From the NCBI GenBank assembly GCA_920105625.2, contig OV050030.1:168513315-168577314 (forward strand): a stretch of DNA of 64,000 nt, written 5' to 3'. Every line of letters starts with the position of its first letter. The first letter of the stretch is position 1. This document shows positions 28,429 to 39,267 of the stretch, one piece after another. The stretch comes from Clusia tigrina. Its lineage: Eukaryota; Arthropoda; Insecta; Diptera; Clusiidae. A model generated the notes under the pieces. It saw only the letters and a program-made list of their open reading frames with translations. It was not told the origin of the DNA and searched no databases. The position numbers and the translations under genes are program-made.

Positions 28429-29754
28429 TTAAATTAGTCCACGCTTTTTCTTGTAGTCTTCTAAATTAAGCGAACGCTTTGGGACATGTTCTGCTGATTT
28501 GGGTATTGGTTTAGGAAATACATTCACGGAATTAGCTGAAAAAATTATTAATTATATTAATTACTGCAAGCATCTGTATATTATATTTCAAACCTGGGAG
28601 TGTGACATCTAAGTCGATATCGAAATCATGCAATGAATAAAGACTGTAATCTGTAACTTCGTTGATTTTAGAGCTACTTGTAGCAATCTCAACATTTTTT
28701 TCTACAGATGGGAGGGTGGCTGTTTCAAGTCTAGTATCTTCGTTTTTCTGCAATGACTTGAAACCCATTCTTGGTTGTGTTATCCGCCTGGTAAATGGAT
28801 CAGATATTTTTTGCCCTTTATTAGCTCTTGCCTCTTCCAAAATTGCTTTCTCAGCGTCCTGCACGTTACGTTTTCGGTTCCTATCATTGATATACGAAAT
28901 TAAACTAAGGCTACTGGATCTTTTCTTATCCAATTCGGAAGCACGGCTCTCAAGCTCCTCGATCTGGTGACCAAGTTCCTGGGCATTATCGTACTCACCA
29001 CGCAACATGGCTGCATCCCGCTCTTTCATCAGACAAGTTTTGCGCATTGCATAGTTAGTTGGACGATTACGAAAGCGGTTTTTCTCTTCCACAATCTTGT
29101 CAACGTCCTCGTCCTTATACTCATAATTAAGAGCCACTTTAATATCTAATTGCTTACGATTTAACATATCCAGAGTTGGCATGGGTACGCTTTGTTGATT
29201 ACAAATATTCCGCCACTTCTCAAATTCATTCTCAGTAAACTCTTGGTTGGAAATAAACTCTAGTCGAAAGACTCGTTCCTGCGTTCCATGCTTAAGACGC
29301 AGTCCACGGTTAGTCCGTGTTTTACCAAGACTATAAATTTTTGTTGTTTCTACAACGCCCACTATTTCAGCAACGCGATAAACCGATTTCTGACCATTAT
29401 TGCCAATGCTGATACGTACGAAACAATTCATTACTGTACTCTCAAAAATTGGGAGATTTACAAAACGCTCCATTTTAAAACGTGACAGTCGTAGCTTATT
29501 TAAATCTTCACGTGTGTTTAAATACGCTGGATTCTTATCAATTGACTCTTCTTCTTCTGATTCGCTTGAGTATTTACTGCTACTAGTTGATGTCGATCTC
29601 TTTCCTGGCGGTTTTTCGTCATCCCAATCACTGCTGCCAGAATCATCCGAATAGATTTCAGACGCCTTAAGTTTAACACAAGATTTTCCAGACACATTTT
29701 GAATATCTTTCGTTTCCTCTTCCCGTTCAGCTTGACGCTTAGCTTCTTCTTCTT
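28429..29754 (-). CDS. Rtf1: RNA polymerase II-associated factor Rtf1, last two exons
   Basis: Rtf1 is a nuclear factor linked to the Paf1 complex that acts in transcription elongation and in ubiquitination of histone H2B. Exon A (28594-29754) ends at a GT donor, a 58-nt intron follows (28536-28593, ending CAG), and the last exon (28429-28535) ends in [15 protein letters not shown], the expected Rtf1 C-terminus. Exon A starts after TATAG at 29755 and opens with an acidic, lysine-rich stretch. The Plus3 domain covers [14 protein letters not shown] to about [10 protein letters not shown]; a coiled coil follows. No stops or frameshifts are seen. The upstream exons with the N-terminal histone-modification region are not found in the window. 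Confidence 0.92.
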
Positions 29755-30052
29755 CTATAAAAATATTTAAAAAAAATTATTTTGTGTATAATTTACACTC
29801 AACGTTATATAAATCAAACTTAAATATTTAGATACTTGTTGACTTGAAACTATATTATATGTAAAATGTGTTATAAGTTAAATTGCATATATGATTCCAT
29901 TTCTAGAAGTACAGAACAAAATATGATTTTCATAGGAAAAATTCTTAATAACACAGTTTCTATTTTGCACTGTGGACGTGTTTATTTTACTGTTCTGGAA
30001 GCATTTATAAAATACCAAATTTTAAAAAAAATCATGTCACGGTCGTTAGGTT
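29755..30052 (-). other. Intron sequence upstream of Rtf1 exon A
   Basis: About 300 bp of AT-rich sequence lies between the exon A acceptor and the poly(A) tail of a non-LTR element. No exon is visible. The element and further relics to the right would then lie in this intron if the missing exons are further right, which cannot be shown here. Confidence 0.5.
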
Positions 30053-31440
30053 TTGTTTTTTTTTTTGTTTTTTTTGTCGGTACAATCTAGTAAGCGCAGC
30101 ACTCAGACAGAGTATATATCCATTGTACTGCACTAAAGATTCCCTTTTTACTCTGCTTTAAATCTACCCGACCTCCGAAGAAATAGAAGTAGATCCTGTG
30201 GTGCCAAGGAGCCAAGTTGGTTACTCCTCAGCACATCAGTGCCAAAAATCCCAAACCTGATTCGAGCAAAGGCAGGGCAGACGCAAAGGAAATGGTCCGC
30301 CGTCTCGTCTTCTTCTTCACAGGCTGGGCACAGCGCACTGTCTGATATGCCAATCCTTTCCATGTGCCTAGCCCATAGAAAGTGTCCCGTCATCACGCCA
30401 ACCAACAGCCTGCAGTCCCTCCTACCTAAAGACAGAAGGAACCGTGACCATTGGTCAGAGATAACGGGTAGCATAATTTTCGTCCATCCGCAGTCTCTCT
30501 CAGCCCGCCATGCTCGCTTGTGGGTCGAAACAACCCACTTGTTAGAAGTGGCTTTGATGACAGCAGAAGGGAGTGGCATAACAGGCTCAGGGCCAATAAA
30601 AACTGCCTCAGAGCCCACCCTGGCCAAAGAGTCAGAGGTCTCGTTACCCGCAATGCCAGCGTCTCCCGGTACCCAAGTCAGCGTCAGACTATTATGTTTT
30701 CCAACATAATTTAGCCTGGATTTGCAAGACCTGACTATCGTGGAAGTGGTGGTAGGACTATCCAAGGCCATGAGCGCAGCTTGGCTGTCACTGCAGACAC
30801 AAATAGTTTTGCCTTTCCACCTGTTTTCCACAACAAAGTCCATTGCCTCAAGTATCGCATACACCTCCACCTGAAACACAGACGCATGCAGACCAAGGGC
30901 AACGAACCGACGGGCCCCACAAGATTCCACGAAGACATCAGAGCCTGAACCGTCTTCAGTCCTGGAGCCATCAGTGAAAATACGGCAGCAGTGTTTGCCG
31001 GGCTCGTTCTCGGGATCTAACCATGAACGAGCCTCTGGCAGCAATACATTGTACCGCTTTTCTAGTATGACGGTTGATGACATGGAGTCCGTGGGCATAG
31101 ACAGGATTGCAGAATCGATGTCAGTGCCTGCGCCGTCGTCCAATATCGAATACACCCCATACCAGTGGCCACTATGTTTCACTCTGCAGATGGCCTTAAC
31201 GGCCTCTCCGCGGATGAAGACATCTAGTGGCGGCAGATTCACCAAAGCATCAAGTTCCAGCCATATTAGCCTAGTCGTTAAGCAAGTGCTTTCGTCTGCC
31301 CAAGACCTATTGGTATTACGCACGACGCTATCCTTCAACATTAGTTTGCAGGTGGCAATTGGTATTCCAACCTCGCATCTGTCCGAACAAAGAGGAACAG
31401 CCCTACAATTCCCTTTAATATCCCTGTGCAACGATTGATT
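30053..31440 (-). mobile_element. 5'-truncated non-LTR retrotransposon with RNase H
   Basis: This minus-strand copy has an A-rich tail at 30053-30079 (T-rich on plus) and only the 3' part of ORF2. It retains RNase H and a C-terminal zinc finger, so it belongs to an RNase H-bearing clade (I/LOA-like) rather than R1. The 5' edge near 31440 borders an older RT-RNase H relic. It is in the same orientation as Rtf1. Confidence 0.8.
30148..31431 (-). CDS. Non-LTR ORF2 end: RNase H and zinc-finger tail
   Basis: This open frame of 427 codons ends at the normal ORF2 stop. RNase H has IFTDGS (first Asp), FQVEVYAI (Glu), CSDSQAAL (Asp) and WVPGDAGIAGNETSD (final His-region/Asp; the usual His reads as Asp here). 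The tail has CPACEEEDETADHFLCVC, a typical ORF2-end finger. The first 65 codons (LMLKDSVVRNTNRSWADEST...) resemble the region normally found after RNase H, so the start may be a fusion of two copies. It is 5'-truncated and lacks RT; the start codon is not real. Confidence 0.78.
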   Translation of the reverse strand: MHRDIKGNCRAVPLCSDRCEVGIPIATCKLMLKDSVVRNTNRSWADESTCLTTRLIWLELDALVNLPPLDVFIRGEAVKAICRVKHSGHWYGVYSILDDGAGTDIDSAILSMPTDSMSSTVILEKRYNVLLPEARSWLDPENEPGKHCCRIFTDGSRTEDGSGSDVFVESCGARRFVALGLHASVFQVEVYAILEAMDFVVENRWKGKTICVCSDSQAALMALDSPTTTSTIVRSCKSRLNYVGKHNSLTLTWVPGDAGIAGNETSDSLARVGSEAVFIGPEPVMPLPSAVIKATSNKWVVSTHKRAWRAERDCGWTKIMLPVISDQWSRFLLSLGRRDCRLLVGVMTGHFLWARHMERIGISDSALCPACEEEDETADHFLCVCPAFARIRFGIFGTDVLRSNQLGSLAPQDLLLFLRRSGRFKAE

Positions 31441-31489
31441 TCAATGCCACCGAGTTCATTAACTTGATGACTGATGGCTATCCGAGTAG

Positions 31490-32000
31490 ATATTTATAAT
31501 AGTTTTTGTTACAGCGTGTCTACCTCATTTATGGCTAGGACCTCTGCTTAATAAACACTGCAGTGGTCGGGGAGAAGGAAGAAAGTTCCAGTCCCAGGTC
31601 TTTTGAGCAAAATCCAAAGCAGACCCTATTGTCAAGCTTGGATCCGTCGGTGTAGAAATTCAGTACCCTTCTCCATGGAATAGGTGTTTACCACTCCCTT
31701 CTAGACGGAATATGTGTCTTGAAGTACCTATCAAAGTTGAGATTCGATAAAATGGTTAATGTGTTGGATGCAACTATGGCCACATGTTTCCTTTACAGAT
31801 CTAGTGTAGGTAGGTTGAGTATCACTTCTAATGGTTTAGTTGGGGCGGTCCGTAAAGCATTAAAAATACACAGAAAAGATATTATTTGGACCTTGCTCAG
31901 AAACTTAAAATATTGTTGTCTCTGAGTGGATTGTCACCATACTAGTATTCCATATAACAATATAGGTCTAACCACATAGATGTACAGGCAGTGCATTAAT
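31490..32000 (-). pseudogene. RT thumb and RNase H relic of LOA/I-like element
   Basis: On the minus strand several frames together show YVVRPILLYGILVW near 31940-31985 (RT thumb), then a KPLEVILNLPTLD-like connection and NFYTDGSKLDNRV near 31640-31690 (start of RNase H). The same family is present at 18255-21300. Stops are frequent. It is a decayed fragment. Confidence 0.6.
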
Positions 32001-32299
32001 TCGTAGGGATAGCCCCCATATAATTCTGACCGCTTTTTTTACAAGTGGACAAAACAAAAACTCTTTACTCAATATTGAAATTCCAGATAAGTTTTCTGTT
32101 TGGTATTATTCACACACATTTGACGGTCTCCTTCATCGGAATGTCTACACCTTTCGTCGTAAAACTAGTCTTTTAATTATCTGTGCTAACCTTTTCGTAT
32201 TAAAATTGTCGCTTTAACGAAATATTTTATATTTAATAATAACCAAACAATTGAAAAACAAAAATAAGCAAAATTATCTCAAACAACGGTCGCTATCTC
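32001..32299. other. Unassigned sequence
   Basis: There is a poly-T stretch near 32033-32040 and no convincing ORF on either strand. It may contain the Jockey-like element's 5' UTR on its right side. Confidence 0.4.
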
Positions 32300-33314
32300 C
32301 GAAAAATCAAAAGAAAAGGTACACAGTGCCGCTCAAAGAACAGCAGTGAATGTCAACACAAAAGCAGTTAAACGAATGTGTTACAACCAAATGATATTTT
32401 TTTAGCTCGTGCAGCCAGTGATAAAAATGTAAAACTAACTAGTGCCCCACCTTTGAAGCCACCGCAGTCACCTATTTTGGCAAATATAGCTTGCCAAAAG
32501 TATCAACGAATGCATCCGCTTCCACCATCAGTGTGAATATGAGCAGCCAGCCAGATCACCTAGAGAACTGGAACCAAATACGAAAGTTACCAAAGCATGT
32601 GCACTGATTATACGACTTTCTGTTCCTTTCCCAAAACACAACACCCAGTAGGAAATGAGGATGCCACCAGACTAACAAAATCTCAGCACTCAGTAGTAAT
32701 TGACCAAAATGGTAAAATTCAAACTGGCATGGACCGCCATATAACAAAACAGAAACACAGCCGTCAATCTACCAAACCAAATAAAGTTTCAAAAGTTTTC
32801 AGATCAACCACTGATTATCTGCCTAACAAAAATCGTTATGCGTGTAGCAACGAATGTAATCTCGTGATTCCATCGCAGACCTAAAACGCCTCCACCCATA
32901 AACCTTTGACAACAAAATTCAAATGTTTTGCTAAAAAATCTAAATCAGATTAGTAGCGCTAAATTCTATGTCGTTCCACAACTTACCAAGGCGATCCACT
33001 AAATTACAAATTTGTACAGAAAATAACTTCACCAATGTGGTTAACTTTCACCACAATAATAAGAACAACTACTACATTTCCTAATTAAAGGGTAGCAAAG
33101 GTTTATAATTACTAAAGGTATCGACTCAAATGCTCCTTCCGACAAAATCAAAAAAGCAACTACATCTGTATTCAAGACAAGAAATATGAATAATGTACCA
33201 CAGTCACTGTTTCGGATCTAATTAGAACCAAAGTAAAAAAACTAAAAAATGGAAAAAATATTAACTTATCTGTAACATGCATTACCTATTATACCGGAAA
33301 ATAACAGTGGAAGA
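32300..33314 (+). pseudogene. Jockey-like ORF1 relic (Gag with pre-C2HC domain)
   Basis: Reading across three frames, the plus strand shows the Jockey Gag order: TDYLPNKNRYA near 32808-32845, PPPINL near 32890, LLKNLNQISSAKFYVVPQ near 32928-32990, KGSKGL near 33085, GIDSNAPSDKIKKA near 33118-33160, VPQSLFRI near 33195-33222 and a KITVEE-like end at 33300-33313. No frame stays open for long. The sequence ends where Helitron A begins; the zinc-knuckle part of ORF1 is missing. Confidence 0.65.
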
Positions 33315-33392
33315 AAATGTTAAATAATAAAAATTATTTGGAATTAATTTTAATGTATAAAAATTTTTATTGAAAACAAATAAAATAATAAA

Positions 33393-34375
33393 TTATTGTA
33401 ATGCTAATCTGTGCACGATATTTCTTGTTTCTCCATTTTCGGCATAAACAAATAAATCGGTGAGTTTACCAACGCGTGAACAGGCTACATATAGCTGTCC
33501 ATGGGAGAAGCACGAATTCTCTAAATCTAAACCACAGATTTGCATTGACTGGCCTTGTGCTTTGTTGATGGTCATGGCAAAAGCTAAACGAACCGGGAAC
33601 TGCAGTCGTTTAAATTGTATTGGTGCATCGTAGCAATAAAACATGTTCCCCTTTGAAGTTTCCATTAATGATAGTTGCCTCCATAACGTGTCCCGCAAGT
33701 TTTTTATTAACTAATCTCGTTCCGTTACAAAGTTTTGGCGCATTGAGATTTCGTAACAAAATGATTGGGGAACCAACTTTCAATTGTAAATTATGTGATG
33801 GATGACCTGGTAAATCCAAAGAATTTAGAAATTCTATTGGGAAATTAACGGCTTCATTTTCATCCACCACTGTATCAATTGATTGAAATGAAAATAATTT
33901 ACTTTCCAACATATTTTCGATTTGTATGTTTGTAGCATCAACATCAACATTTTTAGCAGCTAAGCTCGCGCGTTCGCTCAACCATTTATAATTATTGATG
34001 TTTGCTCGAAGATTAGGAAAAACATTTTCAATTAATGAATCTCTTGAATCCATAGGGTCTATACCAATTTTTCCATCACCAATATCAAGCAATTGTTTAG
34101 AAAAGCGTGCATCAGTTGGATCATTTTGAATTTGGACACGCATATTGGTTGTTAGTTTCATTTTATGAACGCTGCGCCACAATGATGATGATTTTAAACA
34201 TGCATTGATCTCATCTGCATAGGTCGATCGTGGTATAACTGGTAGTGTTTGACGGAAATCTCCAGACAACAAAATGAGAACACCACCGAAAAGGCAATCA
34301 TTACCTTTCAAATCTTTCAATATACGATTTAGTGCTTCCAAGAATATTTGTGTGCCATTGTACACTCATCCCAGA
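33393..34375 (-). pseudogene. Helitron helicase (PIF1-like), C-terminal part
   Basis: Two overlapping frames give the end of the PIF1-family helicase. 34365-33610 carries GVLILLSGDFRQTLPVIPR and, beyond, LKVGSPIILLRNLNAPKLCNGTR. 33698-33393 carries FPVRLAFAMTINKAQGQS and LYVACSRVG, the family's final motifs. The Walker B sequence WDECT lies just upstream at about 34360-34375 in another frame. The frame changes near 33650 and 34365 prevent expression. Confidence 0.82.
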
Positions 34376-34564
34376 TAATGATGTGGCAGCTTGATAGTAC
34401 TTTACCCATACTGGAATGCTTTTTAATGTTGCATACAGCATTTTCATTCGTTTGTATATTTAATGGCAATTTCAGTGCAGAATGTGCTGTTCTGCCTCCG
34501 TCTAATAATGTCGCAGCAATCCAGATGATGCGATGGCCAAAGCAATGTTACTTTCAGAACGCAT

Positions 34565-34867
34565 TTATGCTAATAGAAGCGAAATTAAAAACGTGTTTCC
34601 AGTTCCGCCTGGTGCATCCAAAAATAAGAAACCACCTTCTTCAGCAGCGACTGCATGCATAATTGTATAGAAAATTCTTTTTTGCTCTGGTAATAATTTT
34701 GGTTCATTTGTTTGAACATATTCAACCAACTGATCAATATTGTATGATTGTTCACGTTGCATATCTCGGTTAAACAAAACACTTGCTGGTCGATTGGGGG
34801 ATAGCATTCCCAATTTCATGAGTGATTCATTCGAAATATTCATGCATAAATCTTCCAGCTTGATCAA
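34565..34867 (-). pseudogene. Helitron helicase, Walker A region
   Basis: An open segment with LPEQKRIFYTIMHAV and then DAPGGTGNTFLISLLLA. In PIF1-type helicases the P-loop reads GGTGKTF; here the catalytic Lys is Asn, so ATP binding should be lost. The frame breaks before 34565, and about 190 bp of out-of-frame sequence separates it from the Walker B motif. Confidence 0.8.
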
Positions 34868-35284
34868 AGCTTCATTATTATTTCTGGCGTGAAATCTAAA
34901 CTAAGATCTGCACGAATTGTAAGAAGCGCATGAAATATATATTGTTGGATAGCATGTTGTTAATAAAATGGCAAACAATATTCGTATTCGGCGTGGCGTT
35001 GAACTGGCAGCAGCGTCGGCAAGAGTTAAATCCCAATGCAAATCTCCTTCTAATAATCCTAATGCTCTGCATGAATCAGGTATGTAGTTGACCATTTACA
35101 GTTTTCAAATATTCGAACGATGTTGGTCCAGGAATATTAATTAACAACAATCGTAAAAAAAGCATTCTCGCTGTTTGGGATGAACTGTGTATAGTCGGCC
35201 TAATGCATTAGTACAAAATATTCCTGGATAATCGGCAACAGCTTGTCCTCTTTTACGCGGTTCCCATGTTTTTCTCGACTTATT

Positions 35285-35840
35285 TCACTTGAAATAGGTT
35301 GGTACTTCAGCATAGAGCAATGTTCTCGCAAATCGACCATAATCATTTTGTTGTTGGCATAACCGAAAAAAATCAGTCAATGTTGTTGTTGGTTGAATAA
35401 CTGCTCGTTCTGCTGCATTTTGTTCAGTAAAATATACTCGTTGGCCGTTTTGGAGGAGAATAGCCAAATGAACGACAACTTGATCTCTTTCATGAATAGG
35501 GAAAGAAAGAATTCGCCATACAGCTTCATTGCTGCTGATGTATCTGCCCATTTGCAAACGTGCAACCTGATCATTTTCATTCCCACCTTCTACAGCGAAA
35601 ACGGCCATGTCGCTACCTTTATGTACATATTTACAGATGTATTTAATTGACTTATCTGAACTGCAATATTCAACATTAATATGAGCTTTATATGTTTTGG
35701 ATAACAGTGGGGAGTATGGTACAAACCATTTTTTTGATCAATTTCTATATCATTTCTGGCAGTCATCATAAAGGAATATCCAGCATCTTCAGTCGATCGT
35801 CTACGATACAAAGGATATCCATCATTTCCAGTGATTGTAT
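35285..35840 (-). pseudogene. Helitron Rep C-terminal region
   Basis: The minus strand shows TITGNDGYPLYRRRSTEDAG (about 35780-35840, joined across frames), a KYICKYVHKGSD block near 35605-35645 that corresponds to the YxxKY active-site motif of Helitron Rep, and then 107 open codons (35608-35285) with MGRYISSNEAVWRILSFPIH. The N-terminal HUH motif is missing. The stretch 34870-35284 continues in broken frames. Confidence 0.75.
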
Positions 35841-36043
35841 ACGTATAGTGTTTGTACTAAATGTATGGAAAAAAAAACTTTTGTGGAGCCACCTGGGTGA
35901 TGAAATATATACTATAACCTCACAGGCCACGACACAAATATATGTTGTAAATTTAGTTATGATATCTTTTATGGTTCCGGAGATCCTTCGAGACGTACCT
36001 AAGCACGAACGATTTCATATATTAAGATATATATATATATATA

Positions 36044-36071
36044 CTAGCTAACACGGCAATGTTGTTTTGCC
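36044..36071 (-). terminator. Helitron 3' terminus: hairpin plus CTAG
   Basis: On the minus strand GGCAAAACAACATTGCC (36071-36055) can form a 5-bp stem, followed 11 nt later by the terminal CTAG (36047-36044) and host T. This is the standard Helitron 3' signal (hairpin 10-12 nt before CTRR). Confidence 0.85.
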
Positions 36072-36211
36072 TTATTTTTTTTAAATAAATGTTAAATAAT
36101 AAAAATTATTTGGAATTAATTTTAATGTATAAAAATTTTTATTGAAAACAAAATAATAAATTATTGTAATGCTAATCTGTGCACGATATTTCTTGTTTCT
36201 CCATTTTCGGT

Positions 36212-36559
36212 TTAAACAAATAAATCGGTGGGGTTACCAACGCGTGAACTGGCTACATATAGCTGTCCATGGGAGAAGCACGAATTCTCTAAATCTAAAC
36301 CACAGATTTGCATTGACTGGCCTTGTGCTTTGTTGATGGTCATGGCAAAAGCTAAACGAACCGGAAACTGCAGTCGTTTAAATTGTAATGGTGCATCTGT
36401 TGGAATCATTGGAATTCGTGGCAATAAAACATGTTCCCCTTTGAAGTTTCCATTAATGATAGTTGCCTCAATAACGTGTCCCGCAAGTTTTTTAATAACT
36501 AATCTTGTTCCGTTACAAAGTTTTGGCGTATTGAGATTTCGTAACAAATTGACGGACAA
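36212..36559 (-). pseudogene. Helitron helicase end in copy B
   Basis: An open 115-codon segment with NLLRNLNTPKLCNGTRLV, FPVRLAFAMTINKAQGQS and LYVASSRVG (C of the usual ACSR changed to S). It lacks Walker motifs entirely and cannot act as a helicase. The matching region of copy A is 33393-33770. Confidence 0.8.
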
Positions 36560-36799
36560 AGGATATCCATCATTTCCAGTGATTGTATACGTATAGTGGT
36601 TGTACGAAATGTATGAAAAAAAACTTTCTTAGCGCCACCTGGTGGATGAAATATGTATATACTATAACCTCACAGACCACGACACCAATATATGTTGTAA
36701 ACTTAGTTATGATATCTTTTATGGTTCCGGAGATCCTTCTAGACGTACCTACGCACGAACGATTTTATATAAGATTTAAGATATGAACAGTATTTAATG

Positions 36800-38692
36800 G
36801 TTTTACATAAGAAAACCACTGACAGACCCGGCTGAGTTGACGTATAATGTTTTGGGTGTTGACGCAAAGGTTAACTGGTTTCAGCAAAGATTATTTACCT
36901 ATAACTTGACTATGACAGCAGTATAACGTTTTTTGCAACTCTTGGGACTAAATTAATAGTTGCCGGAGACTTAAACGCCAAGCACACATATTGGGGTTCA
37001 CGTCTGATCTCCCGGTCATCCAAAAATCCCAGATCTAAACGATTTTAGAGTAACTAAAGGCCTCACCAGATAGAACATATCTTGTAATTTCCCAGGACAT
37101 AGATTGTTAATTTAACCAGCTGATGCTAGTAGGGGCTAAAGTTGCTATTCCCCAACAGAGAAACCGAGGCAGAATGAGAATTCCAATCTTTAATTCTAAT
37201 GATATCGATGTGCTATTTAAACAGATAAGGATTCTGAGAAGACAATAACAACAATAAAATTTACCAAACATTAAGGAACAACTGAAATGCTGCTCCAGAA
37301 AACTTCGAACAATCCTTAAAGTGACAAAAGTGAAGAAAATTTCAGCAGAACCTTGAAAACAAATCCCCAACATAATCCATTGACTATTCCTTGTGGCGAG
37401 CAGCGATTAACTTGATGCGCCCCGTTCTTACAGATCCACATCTACGATTAAATGATGCGAACGGGGCCTGGAGTGATAGTGGAAAATGCATTCTGTTCGC
37501 AAACCACCATTAAGGAGTACTTACCTCAAGCCTGCGAACAAAGAACTACCAATTCCCGGAAAGGATTTCCAAGCAATTTCGAATATCGGTCGTAATAAAA
37601 AAGAAATAATGGTTTCAAGAGGTGTACAAAGACTTTAACCTTAAAAAAACGGGGACATGACCAAATAATAGCTAGAAAGATAAAAGAACTACCCTATTCA
37701 GATGTTATCCAATTAATGCATATTTTCACTCTGCTTTCAAAAATACTTGAAAAACTCTTTATAGAAGCAATAAACCCTTTAATAACAGACGGACAGATGA
37801 TTCCATATCACCAGTTCGGCTTCAGAAAGTATCATAGCATAATACAACAATTGTTACGACTATTAGGAAGTCATTCGAAAATAAAAAAATACTGCTCTAC
37901 AGTCTTCCTGGACGTTTTTGACAAAGTATGGCACGAAGTACTCTTATATAAACTTAAAAGTTAATGCCTGGAAATATCCAGAATTTATCTGCAAGCTATT
38001 TATCATATAGGAAATTTGTAGTAAATCATCATCAGCATCCCTCAAATTGATGATATTAAGTATTTAGGCATTCATATTGGCCGGAGACTCACAGGAGGTA
38101 AACACATAGAGACCAAAAAAACTCAAGTGAAGATAACTTTATTGGCTTGCAGTCAAACAATTAAAACTATACCTCAAATACAAAATACTTTTATTTAAAC
38201 CTGTTGTAAAGCCAATATCAACTTACGGCATTTAGCTGAGAGGCTGAGAATTATGATCAAATATTGAAAAGTTCGAACACAATCAATCGAAATTTCTTAG
38301 GATTGTTACAGGTACCCTGATACTTAAAAAAAGAAAATATATACAGAGATCTAATTGTATTTTCGATAAAAGAAGAAATAAGAAAATGCTGCAGAATATA
38401 CATATATAAGCTGGAACTACACCCGAATATCCTGACAAGGGAGCTATTGTCAAATAAAGAACATGAGCGATTAAAACGGAAAGATACCATTAACCTGCTG
38501 AAATAACAATATATTACGTATGCACTTTCAATTAAAATGTAGAATGTAAACTGTATAATAATTCTTTAATTCTATGTTAATTCCTTTGGCGCAGAACATA
38601 TTTATCTATAATTAGTTGTTAAGATTCTAAAACTTATTGGGAGCTTCAATTATTCTAAGATTCAATAAATAAATGAAATGTAAAAAAAATTT
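36800..38692 (+). pseudogene. Jockey-like ORF2 relic (EN-RT) with 3' end
   Basis: On the plus strand the endonuclease block KLIVAGDLNAKHTYWGSR lies near 36953-37005, and an open RT piece at 37716-37964 carries LLSKILEKLF, then HQFGFRKYHSIIQQLLRL and a FLDVFDKVWHE block with a likely deletion within it. Further thumb blocks (a KFLRIVTG-like part near 38290 and RDLIVFSIKEEIRK near 38345-38385) lead to a short A-run near 38685-38692. YADD is not found. It is probably the other half of the ORF1 relic at 32300-33314. Confidence 0.72.
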
Positions 38693-38920
38693 AAAAGTGT
38701 AGTATTTATAAGCAACTGAAAAAAATATATAATTGGAAAAATTCTCCGAACTTATGGTTCCTACCACATAGTATTCATTACAAACTTATGATGTCACAAC
38801 TGATTTTACCGTTTCAAATTAAAATAGATGCATCCCATCAGTGTTAGAGTGAGTCTAATATAGTTGTAGAGAAAGATGACTGAGTATAAGAAATAATCCA
38901 TGCGTTCAAAGCAGGAAATA
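38693..38920. other. Short unassigned flank of the errantivirus-like element
   Basis: About 230 bp with no recognisable gene lies between the Jockey-like 3' end and the left LTR of the errantivirus-like element. Confidence 0.4.
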
Positions 38921-38924
38921 TATA

Positions 38925-39238
38925 AGTTATGTTAGCTCTTGGCTAACTTTTGGAAAAAATAAATTTTTAGGTCATCAGATCTTTCACCTTTTAAATAAAA
39001 AAAACTGATTTTAATTTTTAGTTCATTGATTTTATTATTTCGGTTTTTCAACCTTTCTCATTCAGTGTACAAAATTGACTGACATTCATTCAAATTTTAC
39101 TTTACAATTTTACTTTGCAATTTTGCTTGTCTTGACATTTTACATAATTCTTGTCTACCTTGCACTTTTAATAAAAATTTAGAAAAAAAACGCTGCAACG
39201 TGACTTGCATGGCCTACGTGACTTCTGTGTACTTAACT
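38925..39238 (-). repeat. 3' LTR of errantivirus-like element (314 bp)
   Basis: It matches 54447-54776 with scattered changes and a missing stretch near the right end. Directly inside it the minus strand reads AAGAGGGGAGG, the polypurine tract. Confidence 0.92.
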
Positions 39239-39267
39239 CCTCCCCTCTTAAATTTGGATGTCCGTAT

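Larger units (their letters stand above)
33315..36040 (-). mobile_element. Helitron fragment A
   Basis: A Rep/helicase Helitron on the minus strand, truncated at its 3' end (33315) where copy B has a terminal hairpin and CTAG. It retains the end of Rep and most of the helicase in several broken frames. Its 5' part (35805-36040) is shared with the 5' part of copy B. It lies directly beside copy B in the same orientation. Confidence 0.82.
36044..36790 (-). mobile_element. Helitron fragment B with intact 3' end
   Basis: This second, internally deleted copy in the same orientation has the same 5' part as copy A (36560-36790), then jumps from the Rep GNDGYPL block directly to the helicase NLLRNLNTPKLCNG block near 36545. 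Helicase end motifs follow in an open frame (36212-36559). The 3' end has a short hairpin and CTAG, followed by T of a (TA)n run, matching the AT insertion rule of Helitrons. Confidence 0.85.

Noticed and set aside
28662..28970. Plus-strand ORFs over Rtf1
   Set aside because: They are antisense shadows of the Rtf1 exon.
36028..36046. TA run as a functional TATA promoter
   Set aside because: It is the AT insertion site between two Helitron copies; no gene starts nearby.
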